Positions 39,791 to 51,469 of a DNA stretch of 64,000 nt are shown in pieces; position 1 is the stretch's first letter; each line of letters opens with the position of its first letter. The translations under genes were made by a program, and so were the position numbers. The notes beneath the pieces are model-generated. The model saw only the letters and a program-made list of their open reading frames with translations, was not told where the DNA came from and did not search any database. This DNA is from Nilaparvata lugens (taxonomy: Eukaryota; Arthropoda; Insecta; Hemiptera; Delphacidae). The stretch spans positions 62,312,295-62,376,294 of the forward strand of contig NC_052507.1 in assembly GCF_014356525.2 (NCBI RefSeq). The letters are read 5' to 3'.

Positions 39791-40368
39791 CGAAGTTTCC
39801 TACTTTTGTTGCCTGAAACTGAGACAACTCAATGATAAACGCATTTTGTTGTGTTTAGTTTTGACTCTTATTTTGCGATAATTATGTGGACTCTGAGATT
39901 ACTGCTATAATAATTGTACAGCTTTGTAAAATTCTCAGGTTGATAATATTTTAATTTCAATTTTTTTCTGAATTTGATATTACTGATAGAAAATTCAGAT
40001 TGCTGTTATAATTTTACAGCTTTGTAAGAGTCTCTCGTCAGGATGATGATATTTAAATCTCAATTATATTTAATCTGTGATTAAATTTTTTACTGAGACT
40101 ACTAATAGGAAATTGCTTTAATATTGTACAGCTCTGTAAAATTCCCAGGATGATAATAATTGAATTCTATCTATGCTATGGTTTCTCTATGATTGAACTC
40201 TAATTCACACAATTTTATAAATGGAAAATAAATATTGAGTCAAATAGTCTGGGATCAGAGTTTTTAGGTCTCATGTGATTCAAATGCATGCTCCAGTAAG
40301 TGAGTAAATATTTCATAATATCCAAAACATTATATAAGTCTGAAAGACTTAATTATTTTAGAGTTTAT
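39791..40368. other. Probable Klp98A 3' untranslated region
   Basis: No further coding exon is expected after the stop at 39486. AATAAA hexamers occur at 39524-39529 and 40227-40232; the second is a plausible polyadenylation signal. AT-rich, with CAGCTTTGTAA-AATTCTCAGG motifs repeated three times (about 39921, 40018, 40131) at intervals near 100 bp. Confidence 0.45.
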
Positions 40369-40519
40369 GGCCCGCTTGCAAAAAAGCTGGTTGGATTTTA
40401 ATCGAGATTCATTTCATGAAAACCAATCTATCAGATTTTTTAAAAAGAACGCTTCTCTGATTGGCTTTCGTGAAATTAATCACGGTTAAAATATAACCGG
40501 CTTTTCTGCAACCGGGCCT
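40369..40519. mobile_element. TIR family C MITE
   Basis: Left GGCCCGCTTGCAAAAAAGC and right CCGGCTTTTCTGCAACCGGG, with the family interior GATTGGCTTTCGTGAAATTA. Confidence 0.75.
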
Positions 40520-40925
40520 CAGATCTACTTTTCCTGAAAGGAGCATAGTACTGGAACTCTAATAACGTTTTTCAAGTTTCTCAAACTGTTCCTAATAAAA
40601 GACTCATTTTACATTTTTCACAAAATTTTCATTCTCAAATTTTTGCTGTTCTTGATCGAAACTGTGAATTCCTTGAATAAGTTTTCAGATTTTTAGAATT
40701 GATCATTTTGAAGAATATTTTTTCTTTGAATGATGGGCATTTTATCAGGAAAATTTCATTCAAGAAGAGGTTTAAATCTGTTTTTGATTCATGTACTAAA
40801 TTTTTTATTATATATTACTTATTTTTATTATATTCTTTCCAGCTAATCTGGCAGCAATAATTTTCTATTTTTATCATGTTTTTTTATTATAATAAATTGA
40901 TCATTGACATCCTAATGTTATTCAT

Positions 40926-41100
40926 TAAGGTGCGTACAGATTTACGCGCCGCGAACATGAGCAATTCACTTTTAATCAGCTGGTACCAAACTTTTTATAT
41001 CTATATTATCTTATACCGTTTCTGTTAAAATACAGATATAGTCAGCTGATTAAAAGTGAATTGCTCATGTTCGCGGCGCATATATCTGTACGCACCTTTA
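40926..41100. mobile_element. Family B palindromic MITE
   Basis: TAAGGTGCGTACAGATTTAC at the left and ATATCTGTACGCACCTTTA at the right, with CGCGCCGCGAACATGAGCAA and its complement just inside. About 175 bp. Confidence 0.85.
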
Positions 41101-41949
41101 GATGATGACGTCAGCACTGTTGATAAATGAATTTTAAAATGTAATTTTCCAAAAGTGAGTGGACTTTGTTCCAAAGACTATTCTGAACTTGTTGAATGAA
41201 TTAAAATACTGATTATAAGGGAAAATCCGATATTTAATTAAAAACGCAATTCTGAAAAGTTATACTCATTCAAAATTATCTATGTTTTGATGAAGGGTAC
41301 AGGTTTTACCATAGAGAAAATAGAGCATAATTTATTATGCTATCTTATATGCTATTTATTATACTATCATTTCTTTATTATGCTAAAAGATAGCATAATA
41401 AATTATGCTTTATTTTCTCTATGGATGAAACCTCCTTTGGTTCATTTGAGTCAATAAATAATCCATCAAATTAATTTTCCTTCAAATTTTTCATCATGTT
41501 CTAGTATTTCATTTCTTTTAGATTAAAAAAATTATAGAATAGAATTCAGCTGATATTCATTGTTGAACACCTTTTGCTCAGATTGATTATCTACTGAAAT
41601 TTTTATATTTACCTAAAAGTAATTTTAAATTCAATTAGATTTAGATTATATATTACTACCATTGACAATACAAGTTGTTGTTTAAAGCTCCCTATATTAG
41701 GGAGTAGGTTTGTAGCTGTTCTTTTTTGAAAAATGTTAAGCATGTTAGTTTATTTTCAAGTTATGTATTTATTACAATTTTATGTGAGATTCGAATTGGA
41801 ATTAATTTTTATTACTGCAAATTAGTGAAAATCTGTATGCACCTTGAAGGTTATCAGATATGATTACTATAGATTTTCGATTTTGTTTGAAATGGCTTTA
41901 AGGGCCCGGGTTCCGTGCACGGGATTTAGTTAAGTTCTAGACTTTAACG
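41101..41949. other. Intergenic AT-rich DNA with one hairpin
   Basis: Bases 41313-41427 form a hairpin (CATAGAGAAAATAGAGCATA pairing with TATGCTTTATTTTCTCTATG, with a repeated ATTATGCTATCTTA interior). The rest has no feature. Confidence 0.5.
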
Positions 41950-42259
41950 CTAGGGTCACATGAGCGCACATAGTGCGTCCGTTGCAACTTACTTTTGCGG
42001 CTTTCGCCAATGACACCATACGAGCTTTGAGTGTGGTGCGTCAACATCAGTTTTGGCTTTACGCATGCAACTTTTGCATGTCTCGACGTGCGTTGTAGTA
42101 TTTCTGCGCAGTTCAAAAATCACCGTCCGTTACGACTTCCGTTACTTGGTACGCACGTACCTCGTGTGTTGTCACCAATTCACTTCTATGTATTTCTACA
42201 ACGGACGTCAAAAAGTAAGTTGCAACGGACGCACTATGTGCGCTCATGTGGCCCTAGCC
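41950..42259. mobile_element. TIR family G element, copy 2
   Basis: Complete termini CGCTAGGGTCACATGAGCGC and GCGCTCATGTGGCCCTAGCC. The interior aligns with 34436-34751 in reverse orientation, including ATACATAGAAGTGAATTGGTG on the complementary strand. Confidence 0.85.
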
Positions 42260-42401
42260 TAAACAGCTGGAGGCAGGAAATTGGCTTTACGAAACGGGAC
42301 GTTGTCTTAGTACACGTTTAAATTATATTTCGAAAAACTAGAAAATTGGACACAAAATAAAGAGAAAATAGTGTGAAGTTCAAGCTATTTTGAATTATTG
42401 A

Positions 42402-42822
42402 CCGAGTGAAGTGAGGTCTAAGAGTCAAGTCGACGGTTTGGCATTTCTCTCAATGTTAAAATCTTTGAATGTTTATATATAGCGCATTTACGGCGAAACG
42501 CGGTAATAGATTTTCATGAAATTTGACAGGTATGTTCCTTTTTTAATTGCGCGTCGACGTATATACAAGGTTTTTGGAAATTTTGCATTCCAAGGATAAT
42601 ATAAAAGGAAAAAGGAGCCTCCTTCATACGCCAATATTCCAGTAAAAATCATCAGACTATAGAATTATTATTCATCATAAATCAGCTGACAAGGGTGATT
42701 ACACAGATGTGTGGAGAAGTCAGTCTATTGCTGTATTTCCATAAGGTCTATAGTTTCAATCAGGCACTTGTGGATGAGAATACTGCGTGAGGTCTACTGT
42801 TCACAGAACTACTAGTTTATGA
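42402..42822 (-). mobile_element. Dispersed repeat D, minus-strand copy
   Basis: Runs from GACCGAGTGAAGTGAGGTCT to TACTGTTCACAGAACTACTA. It lacks the middle part present in 36914-37557 and instead contains GATTACACAGATGTGTGGAG, as does the copy at 46391-46851, which defines a subfamily. Confidence 0.7.
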
Positions 42823-43224
42823 ATATTTCATTTCGTCAAGGAAAAACGTTTCCTATTATAGAAATGAGAAAATAAAGATTATCATAAAATAAACTATGAC
42901 TACGTTTCGGAAAACAAATTTTCTGACTCCAGCTGTTCAAAGTCTAGAACTTAGCTGAATCCCGAGCTCGAAAACCGGCTCTAAAAGTTCATCCATGTGG
43001 TAAAGATGCTAAAAATATCAAAATTTCTCATTGTAGATGTTTTGTGATCCTGTCAAGAAAAATAACCTGTCATAATTTTTATGAATCGGCGATCTACTCT
43101 ATAGTTTATCTAGTTTGAATCTATATTTTCTTCCACACACTGTTCACTAGTTCCATATACATTTTCTAGCTTTCTACATTCTGGTCAGAACTTGAGTCTT
43201 TTTCCTAAAAATGGATAATTTTAA

Positions 43225-43683
43225 CCTTCCGGTAGTCGCGCCCTACTCAATCACACGAGCAGTCGCGTGTTGTAATTTTTACAACATCCGATTTTTTATA
43301 TGTTATGTACTCTGTTTACTGTCAAAAAATATTAGTTAATTGTATAATTAATATTTCCATCTCATTGAATTATTTTACGCCTATGAACATTTGCATGATT
43401 ACCTTTTCGTAGCCCAATAAGGTACATCAAGCAAAGCCATCTGTGTTATTGGTTCGTTTACAGTCCCCGTATAAAGTCTTTCCCTATCTTATGCACTGTC
43501 GCGACTAAATGGCACCTAAAGACTGAACCATTGCTCGGTTGATACTGCAACTCATTGGAGTGATGGGGTGAAAGTTTTGGAATGCATAGGTGACTCATTC
43601 ACTGACACCACCCCATTCAATAGTTTTGTGCAGCAAAAAACTGACACTGATGTACTTTTTACAACAGCGCGACTGCCGGAAGG
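43225..43683. mobile_element. piggyBac-like MITE with TTAA target duplication
   Basis: Ends CCTTCCGGTAGTCGCGC and GCGCGACTGCCGGAAGG are inverted repeats of 17 bp with one mismatch, directly flanked by TTAA (43221-43224 and 43684-43687). Subterminal TTTTTACAACA motifs are also inverted. 459 bp, with no ORF. TTAA duplication and CC...GG ends are the hallmarks of piggyBac transposition. Confidence 0.88.
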
Positions 43684-43785
43684 TTAACTAATGTCTAATA
43701 ATGAATATATCCAATTTATAAAAAAGTTTTAACTATTAACTAATAATTCTATGAATAATATTCACTCAACATTTTTTAAATTGTA

Positions 43786-43891
43786 CCTGTTGCACAAAAA
43801 GTAGGTACCGTCTTTTCAGAAACGTATTCTCTGATTGGTTCTCGTAAAGTTAATCACTATTAAAATTTAACCGGCTTCTGTGCAACCGGGC
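43786..43891. mobile_element. TIR family C MITE, internally deleted
   Basis: Left CCTGTTGCACAAAAAGTAG and right CCGGCTTCTGTGCAACCGGG, only 106 bp apart. Confidence 0.65.
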
Positions 43892-43971
43892 GTATGTGTT
43901 TTAAGCAATACTATCAAGTGCTGTGCAATGCTGAAGCAATGTGTCAAGTAATGCCATAAAACCTTATATTC

Positions 43972-44085
43972 GCACACCGATGCGAATCGCAGACTGCGAT
44001 GATTTCAACCTTTAACCATGGCTTACAATTTCGGCCGATCCCGTCGCCGTGTTGCGATTCGCAATGGAGTGCGAATTTTCATGGC
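43972..44085. mobile_element. Small TIR element, ATTCGCACNCCG ends
   Basis: ATTCGCACACCGATGCGAAT with CGCAGACTGCG at the left pairs imperfectly with GTTGCGATTCGCAATGGAGT and GCGAATTT at the right. One copy only, so the boundaries are uncertain. Confidence 0.4.
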
Positions 44086-44190
44086 CTGTATGGTCTTTAA
44101 AATTATTGTATTAATGGAGCTTAAATACTTTGTAAATTACCTACATTTAGTGCTCTGATGAACGATTCATCACGTTTCATTATATTATTA

Positions 44191-44573
44191 TAGTTAAAGT
44201 GTGGTCCACGTTATAACGGCAGTGGAGAAAGATAGGAGAAAAACGTTGCCGATCCTCTGTCTTGTCAATGCCTTCTATAGACGGTAGCTGATACAGGTTT
44301 ATTGATGTAATATTAACTGTTCATTCTCGTTAAAAATAAGCAATTATATTTTATCAAGCAATAAATTATATTTTTCAATAATTTCATAATGAATTTCCAT
44401 AATTACGATAAAATATTTTGTTAATTAATTATTAATACTTCATTGTTAAAAGACGATCTGGCAACAGACAAAAGCGAGAAAGTGATAGCGCTATCCGCTT
44501 TGTTGAATGATAGACAAGGATAGCAATACCATTGATAATCAAACATTGCCATTATAACGTTGACCTCACTATA
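44191..44573 (+). mobile_element. TIR family A element, long form
   Basis: Left GTGTGGTCCACGTTATAACG and right CGTTGACCTCACTATAG. The interior (TCAATGCCTTCTATAGACGG, then TTAAAAGACGATCTGGCAAC) matches the long copies. Confidence 0.8.
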
Positions 44574-44699
44574 GCATCGTTTTAAAAATCAATTAATTGA
44601 GGCTGTGAAATTGTTAATAGGCTATTTATATAAATATTATACCATTGATACTACATAAGTAACTAATTAAGGATAATTCTTTGTAAATTTAATTCTGAG

Positions 44700-45487
44700 A
44701 TATTATAGAACTTGATCACCTGACGCTAGTGTACACGCGCATCTGAAGTCTACTTATAAACAAAGATCTGAGCCAGCTGGAGACAGGACAATAACGCTGG
44801 AGACATACGAGGTCTGCAATCTCTTCATAGTGAATCATTTAATAACAGTTGTCAACAGTTTGCAATTGGATAATTACATTTTCTCGAACTTCGAGCTTAT
44901 TTTCAATTTTAGGTGAAAATGTTACTGGAAATAAATTGTAGAGATTTTCATGCTGAATCCATGCTCAATCTTTTCCACTTGAATTTTTTTGTTCAAATTG
45001 TATCTGAAGCCTGATAATTTGGGAATCTAAAATCAAACTTTGCATAGATGGGGCGGAGGTCCTGAAATTTTTACAGATATGGGACTTGTGGCAGTTGATA
45101 GAGCTTATCAATGACTATATTAGGTATAAATTTAATCAAAATCGTTGGAGCCGTTTTCGAGAAAATCGCGAAAAACCCGGTTTTTAACAACATTTTCTCC
45201 ATTTTAGCCGTCATCTTGAATTGCATTTGATCGAAATTGTTCGTGTCGGATCCTTATAGTGTAAGGACCTTAAGTTCAAAATTTCAAGTTATTCCGTTGA
45301 ATGGGAGATGAGAATCGTGTACACAGACGCACATACACTCATACACACACACATACAGACCAATACCCAAAACCCACTTTTTTGGACTCAGGGGACATTA
45401 AAACGTATAGAAATTTAGATATTGGGGTACCTTAATTTTTTTCGGAAAGCAATACTTTCCTTACCATAATAGGGCAAGGAAAGTATA
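44700..45487 (-). mobile_element. Dispersed repeat C', minus-strand copy
   Basis: Runs from TGATCACCTGACGCTAGTG to CCATAATAGGGCAAGGAAAG with all landmarks of 19331-20147 in reverse order, including the CA tract near 45340. Confidence 0.75.
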
Positions 45488-45639
45488 ATAAACTGTTACA
45501 AGTGATAAACAAACTATACCAGTTGAAAATATCACAGGTGGCAATCATATGATTATTAGGCAATCATATGATCACCATTATAACGTTGACCTCTTCATGT
45601 ATTCTGACTCCCTGGTACAAAATTATAACCAACTAAAAT

Positions 45640-46380
45640 TCTAACAGTGGAGCAGAGGCTTGAAAGAGGTAGTGAACAGTATTGCGGGTTGCCTATCCTT
45701 CTCTTACAAGGCGCAAACAAAAAAACGTGTTACCACTTTGATTATAAAAATATGATAATTTTCAAATGGCCATAACTTTTGAACGGTAATGAATTTTGTA
45801 AATCGGATTCCAGATTTGTGTTTCTCGCATCGAAGAGCATAAGGTCACGAAGTTTGAGCGATTTTTATTTTTCACAAAAAAAATAGAATCATGGAACTGA
45901 ATCCATTTATTTTTCTTCTTTTGAAGAAGGAGAAGGAGAAAAGGAATAAGAAGAAGAGAGAGAAGGAGAAGGAGCTTTGAACATAAACTAACCATCGTGA
46001 ACCACACTGAGACGGGAAGTATATCAGATTTGGCTGAAATATCTCCTGAACGGTGAGGAATATTACAAATTTTCAAATGGTCATATCTCCTGAACGGTAA
46101 GGAATTTTGCAAAAATGATTTCAGATTCGTGTTTCTCGCATCAAAGACCATAAGATCACGAAGTTTGAGCGATTTTCATTTTTCACAAAAAATTCATGGA
46201 TTCCATGAATTTCCAAAATGAAATTGCATCATAAAACGAATCTGGAATCATATTTGCAAAATCTCCTACCGTTCAGGAGATTTATGACCATTTAAAGTTC
46301 AAAGCTTCTTCTTTTTATTCTTCACGATGGTTAGTCCATGGATTTCATCTTTTTTTGTGAAATCCGGCATTTCTCAGGTT
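45640..46380. other. Unclassified repeat region with AAGTTTGAGCGATTT duplications
   Basis: GATCACGAAGTTTGAGC followed by GATTTT-ATTTTTCACAAAA occurs near 45850, 46150 and 47655, each preceded by TGTTTCTCGCATC-AAGA or a diverged form. A GAAGGAGAAGG-rich tract lies at 45925-45975. The minus-strand 129-codon ORF is made of this duplicated sequence and is not considered a gene. Confidence 0.5.
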
Positions 46381-46390
46381 GAGCTTTATC

Positions 46391-46851
46391 TATGGTGCAA
46401 ATCTACAGCGAAACGCGGTAATAGATTTTCATGAAATTTGACAGGTATGTTACTTTTTAATTGCACGTCGACGTATATACAAGGTTTTTGGAAATGTTGC
46501 ATTTCAAGGATAATATAAAAGGAAAAAGGAGCCTCGTTCATAAGCCAATATTAGAGTAAAAATCAGACTATAGAATTATTCATCATAAATCAGCTGACAA
46601 GTGATTACACAGATGTGTGGAGAAGCCAGTCTATTGCTGTATTTCCATATTAAGCTGGATAATAAAAAAAGGAAAAGGAGCCTCCTTCATACGCAAATAT
46701 TAGAGTAAAAATCAGACTATAGAATTATTCATCATAAATCAGCTGACAAGTGATTACACAGATGTGTGGAGAAGCCAGTCTATTGCTGTATTTCCATAAG
46801 GTCTATAGTTTCAATCAGGTACTTGTGGATGAGAATACTGCGTGAGGTGTA
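46391..46851 (-). mobile_element. Dispersed repeat D copy with an internal 150-bp duplication, truncated by a Harbinger element
   Basis: Begins near GCGAAACGCGGTAATAGAT. The block GGAGCCTC-TTCATA to GCTGTATTTCCATA is present twice (about 46528-46650 and 46678-46798). The copy breaks off at TACTGCGTGAGGT, where the family would continue CTACTGTTC, and the PIF/Harbinger terminus begins. Confidence 0.65.
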
Positions 46852-47190
46852 TAAGCTGGCCACTGACGAGCGTTCCAACAAGCCAAATGGCACGGTAGCG
46901 TGCCATTGGAACGACGTGAATGGTGAATCGCGCTCGTATTTTGGTGGAGCGACGAGGCTCGATGGAATTCCAACCGGTTGAAAATCCATCGCGCCACGCC
47001 AAACCTACGTCACTCCAACTCCTCGTGAATGGGGAATCTCGATGGCATGCTGGAACGACGGAACGACCGTGAATGTGGAAACCTGTGGGTTGTCCCGTCT
47101 CAGTGCGTGTCAGACCGTTGACTTGGAAGGATAGATTGCTGTTTTGCTCTTGTTTTGAATGTTGTTTTGTTCTTGTGTTGTTGTGTTGTC

Positions 47191-47412
47191 ATGAGTTCGA
47201 ACCGGGTTTTTGTAATCTCTGTGATCGAGATGTACAGGGATCATACCTGTTTGTGGAAAATAACAGACCCTGGTTACAATGACAAGGTAAAAAGGAACGC
47301 TGCTCTGGAGATGATCCTTGATTTTTTTAAAACTGTTGATCCCACAGCTACAAAAGATGTAGTTACTAAGAAGCTCAACTCGATGAGAGGCTCATCGGTG
47401 ATATCGCTGTGA
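47191..47412 (+). pseudogene. MADF-domain protein fragment of a PIF/Harbinger element
   Basis: ATG at 47191. 73 codons encode VISVIEMYRDHTCLWKITDP, then NAALEMILDFFKTVDPTATK and VTKKLNSMRGS. The pattern I-x-Y-x-x-H-x-C-L-W-x-I plus the three-helix spacing is that of a MADF (Myb/SANT-like) DNA-binding domain, the accessory protein of PIF/Harbinger transposons. The ORF ends abruptly after the domain and the remainder is missing. Confidence 0.7.
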
Positions 47413-47720
47413 TGAACTTCAGCTCTTCATAGTTCATCCCGGTGGCCAAGAAACGTAGAGTTGCAGCCAACCTCTCATGGGGAGTAATGCACTGTCTCAT
47501 GACTGTATTTTGTAATCATCGGTGTTACCAAACGAAGTAAATGGTTGTAGGTATCTTCATCCATACGCAAATAATTCTTCCAGTCCGAAGGTTCGACACT
47601 AAGATCTTGAAATAAATTCAGATGCGTGTGATTCTGATGAATCGATCTTTTGCAAAAGATCACGAAGTTTGAGCAATTTTTATTTTTCACAAAAAATTGA
47701 TGAAATTCATCGTGAAACAC
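47400..47720 (-). pseudogene. N-terminal fragment of a PIF/Harbinger DDE transposase
   Basis: The minus strand encodes WKNYLRMDEDTYNHLLRLVT, then after a frameshift near 47490 CITPHERLAATLRFLATGMN and YEELKF. LRMDE-F-LL-LV-P and ERLA-TLRFLATG are the conserved N-terminal blocks of Harbinger transposases. The catalytic DDE portion is absent. Confidence 0.85.
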
Positions 47721-47770
47721 ACTGAAACAAAATGTATCTCAGATTTGGCTGAAATTTGGTCATATCTCCC

Positions 47771-48350
47771 TATTTTTCTCTCTCTATCATTCCGATGATG
47801 GGAAACTTATTGTATGGATCAATAAAGAAGAATCAATCATCTGTTTATTCTAATCCTACAAAAAATCGTACGTCCAAAAATTGATGCAGTTTTTTATTAT
47901 GCTTAATGGATCAAGTTGGGAACTTGAAATATTGGGACCAATAAACGATGCATGCTACTTCTATAAATAATCATTTATTTTTAAAATACTAGTTTTATTT
48001 ATAAAATATACAATTTATACAAAATATATATATATGAATCTTTCATTTACCTATAACTATACAAATATTGCAATACAGTACAATTAATACTCCTGTAATT
48101 TTATCACAATTAAATTTCAACAACTTACATTACAGAACAGAGTAAGTTAAAAGAAGTTAAGAGATGACTTTTTGTGGCAAGATTAAATCAATGTTCTACA
48201 AATTACGATAACTATTTACAATTGTAATGAGGAATAATTGTAATATAGTATGATAATCATGGATGAACTAATATAATCAATTTGTCATACAAATTGAAAA
48301 ATACTTTTTATTGAAATATGATAGATCTCTGTTGGAATTAGATGAGCTAT
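47771..48350. other. Intergenic AT-rich DNA, nothing recognised
   Basis: Low-complexity A/T-rich DNA, with no ORF and no repeat family recognised. Confidence 0.45.
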
Positions 48351-48351
48351 A

Positions 48352-48707
48352 GTGAGGTCCACGTTATAATGGCAAAGGAGAAAGATAGGAGAACAGCGTT
48401 GCCGATCCATCGTCTTGTCAATGGCTTCTATAGACGGTAGCTGAATACACAGGTTTATTTATGTAACATTAACTGATCATTCACGTTTAGAATAATCAAT
48501 TATATTTTATTAAGCAAGAAATTATATTTTCCAATAATGACGTGAGATGAAATATTTTGTCAATTAGTTATTACAATGTTAAAAGAAGATCTGGCAACAG
48601 AACAACGCGAGAAAGAGAAAGCGCTAACCGCTTTGTTGAATGATAGACAAGTAGAGCAATACCATTGCTAATCAGACACTGCCGTTATAACGTGGACCTC
48701 ACTAAAC
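48352..48707 (+). mobile_element. TIR family A element, long form
   Basis: CTATAGTGAGGTCCACGTTA at the left and CGTTATAACGTGGACCTCAC at the right. The interior has CTTCTATAGACGGTAGCTGA and the AGATCTGGCAACAGAACAAC block. One of the best preserved long copies. Confidence 0.85.
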
Positions 48708-48967
48708 ATGTCTCATAATATTATTTGAAGTTTGAAATACCTATTTGAAAATAACCAACATCTCGATATCAGGGAAGGATGTTGAGAAAATTATGAATAT
48801 TAATATCTTGTGAAGCCACCTATTCCAATGATTTATAATACAGTATTCAACTGAATTATGAGCTCATCTCTTAATTTATTATTAATAGCCTACTCTTATC
48901 GACCAAAATAGTGATGGTGTGGAATCTATAACTCTACAGAGACACACTTACTTTATGCTAACACAGT

Positions 48968-49562
48968 AGACACACTGGGGTGTTGAACATCCCAATTAAA
49001 TTTTGCATTTTTCTTTGAAAAATATGAAAAACAAGTACTTAGACCATACTTTATCATTTTTGTTCCAAGTGCACACAGAAATCAAAAGTAAAGCACTGCT
49101 TATCAATATTTATACTAATTTTAGAAGTACGTATGTTCTGCCTAAGTGTTGGAGCTTCTAATCCGGTTTGAACGGATGGCTTGATCATTGCCAATGACAA
49201 CTTCATCAAAGACTCACGTTTCTTCATTTTATTGTTTTGAATCTCAAGTTGTAGAGAATCATAGCATTTATTCCAATCTGATCCATACCACATTCGTAGT
49301 GACAATACAAGTAAATCTTTGTAATAAAAGTGATTGATAAAAGTCCTACGTAAAAGACACTCTGGGGTGTTAGACACCCCAAACGAAGAACAAGATGAGC
49401 TGGTGACCTTGTAGAATGCTATTACTGACTGGAAGTGGTGGAAAGTAGTTGAAAATACTAAAAACCTAATTTAGACTGGGCATAAATTCCCATCTGTTTG
49501 ATATTGTCAACTGCAGAACAGAAAAAAAATCCCTGTGGTGTGAAACACCCAGTGTGTCTCTT
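48968..49562. mobile_element. Possible piggyBac-like element with a minus-strand ORF
   Basis: Left AGACACACTGGGGTGTTGAA and right TGAAACACCCAGTGTGTCTC are inverted repeats. A third GGGGTGTTAGACACCCC palindrome lies at 49364-49380. The minus-strand ORF 49054-49377 (107 codons) contains RESLMKLSLAMIKPSVQTGL and TLRQNIRTS, similar in pattern to the region near the C-terminus of piggyBac-type transposases. TTAA flanks are not preserved and the catalytic region is absent, so the class is tentative. Confidence 0.4.
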
Positions 49563-49870
49563 TAGGGTTGAACTGAAATGAAAAATTAAACTCCTTCAAT
49601 TTCTCATCTTTGTAGAGTGGTCGATTTGTTTTTAAATAAAAATTGCTTAAGAATATTGAAATTTGATTAATATTGGTGGATTGTCTTATTTGTTATCATG
49701 TTGACAAACTGGATATAAATATACGGTAATGATATTTTTCAAAATGTAATCACTGCAAAAACAATTGAGCCTACCTCACATATATTTATTCTTTATTTAT
49801 TTATATATTTATCAATTTATTTCAATTCTCTTCTCATACATAGAAACTCTAGGACTCTAGGAAGTAGAAC

Positions 49871-50190
49871 CATAGAGAAACAATAGCGTAAGTAGATATC
49901 CCATGGTATAGAGCGTTTTACTACTGTTATCTACTACTACTGTTATCCGCTACTTTTAATTTTATCTCAAGTCTATTACTATCAATTATTGTAGATTTTT
50001 ACTATTTTGTTGGGGTGAGAGTGTATGAACGGCACAATATGAGATTCTACCAGCGTCACACAGCTTTTTGGGAGGAAATACGTGGACTATCGGCTTGAGA
50101 TAACAGTAAAAGTTGCGACATAAACGCCCTATACCATGGGATATCTACTTAAGCTATTGTTTCTTAAGCTATTGTTTCTCTATGATAGAA
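49871..50190 (+). mobile_element. TIR family E element, best copy
   Basis: Left CATAGAGAAACAATAGCGTA followed by AGTAGATATCCCATGGTAT. The right end is the complement, ending AGCTATTGTTTCTCTATG, with a short repeat of TTAAGCTATTGTTTC. 320 bp with about 45-bp inverted repeats and no ORF. Partial copies: 13689-13772, 27592-27665, 29696-29885, 37595-37857 and 38850-39170. Confidence 0.8.
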
Positions 50191-50251
50191 CTGTGTTTCA
50201 AATTCAAATACTAATAAATCATAATTTGTATTAGAAAATATCTTAAGCCGA

Positions 50252-50543
50252 ATCCACACTGAACAAATGTTCGACATACATGTTCGGCAAACAAGTTTGT
50301 TGAGGGGCTCAGTGACAAACATTTTAAAAAGTTTGGACAATCATTGTTTGTCAAACAAAAAATACTGTTTTCCAAACATTTTCAGTGTTTGCTGTAAAAC
50401 ATAAAAAGCATCAGTGTGCTTACAAATATTGTGTTTGGTGACGCGTCCACACACTGGTCACGGGCAAACATTGTTTGTCAAACATAATAAAATTTGCCCA
50501 AACATGTTTGTCGAACATTTGTTCAGTGTGAACCCGGTATTAG
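50252..50543. mobile_element. TIR element with CCACACTGAACAAATG ends
   Basis: Left CCGAATCCACACTGAACAAA and right TTTGTTCAGTGTGAACCCGG, i.e. inverted repeats that continue inward with TTTGTTTGTCAAACA-type motifs. No ORF. Confidence 0.75.
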
Positions 50544-50779
50544 ATTATACAATATTATGAACACTAAAAGATCACGGTAGATAATTATCTTCATATTTTT
50601 CTAAAACTTTCGCTTCACCTGGCCATCCAACAACTTCGTTTCCTTATTAGACTATACAAACAAATTTATTTGGCAAACAATTGGCAGTGCTAAGTAATAG
50701 ATTAAAGGACATTAAGTACCGCACACATACATTCATTAATTGTAAACTAATTATTCAATTATCAATACAAATAAACACA

Positions 50780-51469
50780 CTATAGTGAGGTACACGTTAT
50801 AATGGCAGTGGAGGGAGATAGGAGAACAACGTTGCCGATCCTTTGTCTTGTCAATGCCTTCTATAGACGGTAGCTTTTAAGATTGATAAGTATATTTTAA
50901 GATTGAGTTAGGCTATTAATTTTATTTTACCCATGTTTATTGCATTTATTACACAAAATTATTCAATTTAAGTTCAAAGTAAAAACAGATTTTGTTTATA
51001 CAAGCAAGGATTCAAGTATTAGTTTTTTATTTTACAATAACTTCTTATAATGTTCTTGTTTTTTATAATTAAATAAAATTACAGTTTTTATAAGAAGCAT
51101 TGTTTTTACTATCTCACATTCTTGTGTGTATTTTAGAGCAATATTTATGAACATTACCTAACAAAAACGCTGGAAAATGCATTACTTTACTATGGTGGTC
51201 TCACAGGCCCAGGGTTTCGGTTGGCGTTATAACAATAGGGTTTCGGTAATAGTGTTAATTATGAAAATTCATCATAAAATTATTGGATAATATAATATTT
51301 TATTGCTTAATAAAATATGATTGATTATTTCAAACTAGAATTAACAGATATATTACATCAATAAAGCTGTATCAGCTACCGTCTCTAGAAGACATTGACA
51401 AGACAGAGGATCGTGAACGTTGTTCTCCTAACTTCCTCCACTTCCATTATAACGTGGACCTCACCATAG
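50780..51469 (+). mobile_element. TIR family A element, enlarged by internal insertion
   Basis: Left CTATAGTGAGGTACACGTTA at 50780 and right TAACGTGGACCTCACCATAG at 51469. Family sequence is interrupted between about 50878 and 51260 by unrelated AT-rich DNA. Confidence 0.75.

Larger units (their letters stand above)
46852..47720. mobile_element. Decayed PIF/Harbinger transposon
   Basis: The left terminal region CTGGCCACTGACGAGCGTTC is followed by a second inverted-repeat-like stretch, then a plus-strand MADF-type ORF and a minus-strand transposase start (both annotated below). Two converging ORFs, one MADF/Myb-like and one DDE, are the standard layout of PIF/Harbinger elements. No right terminus is found; the rest of the transposase is deleted. 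Confidence 0.75.

Noticed and set aside
45762..46151. 129-codon minus-strand ORF with a leucine-rich centre
   Set aside because: It is composed of internally duplicated repeat sequence and a GAAGGAGAAGG tract. Its two ends encode nearly the same peptide because of the duplication.
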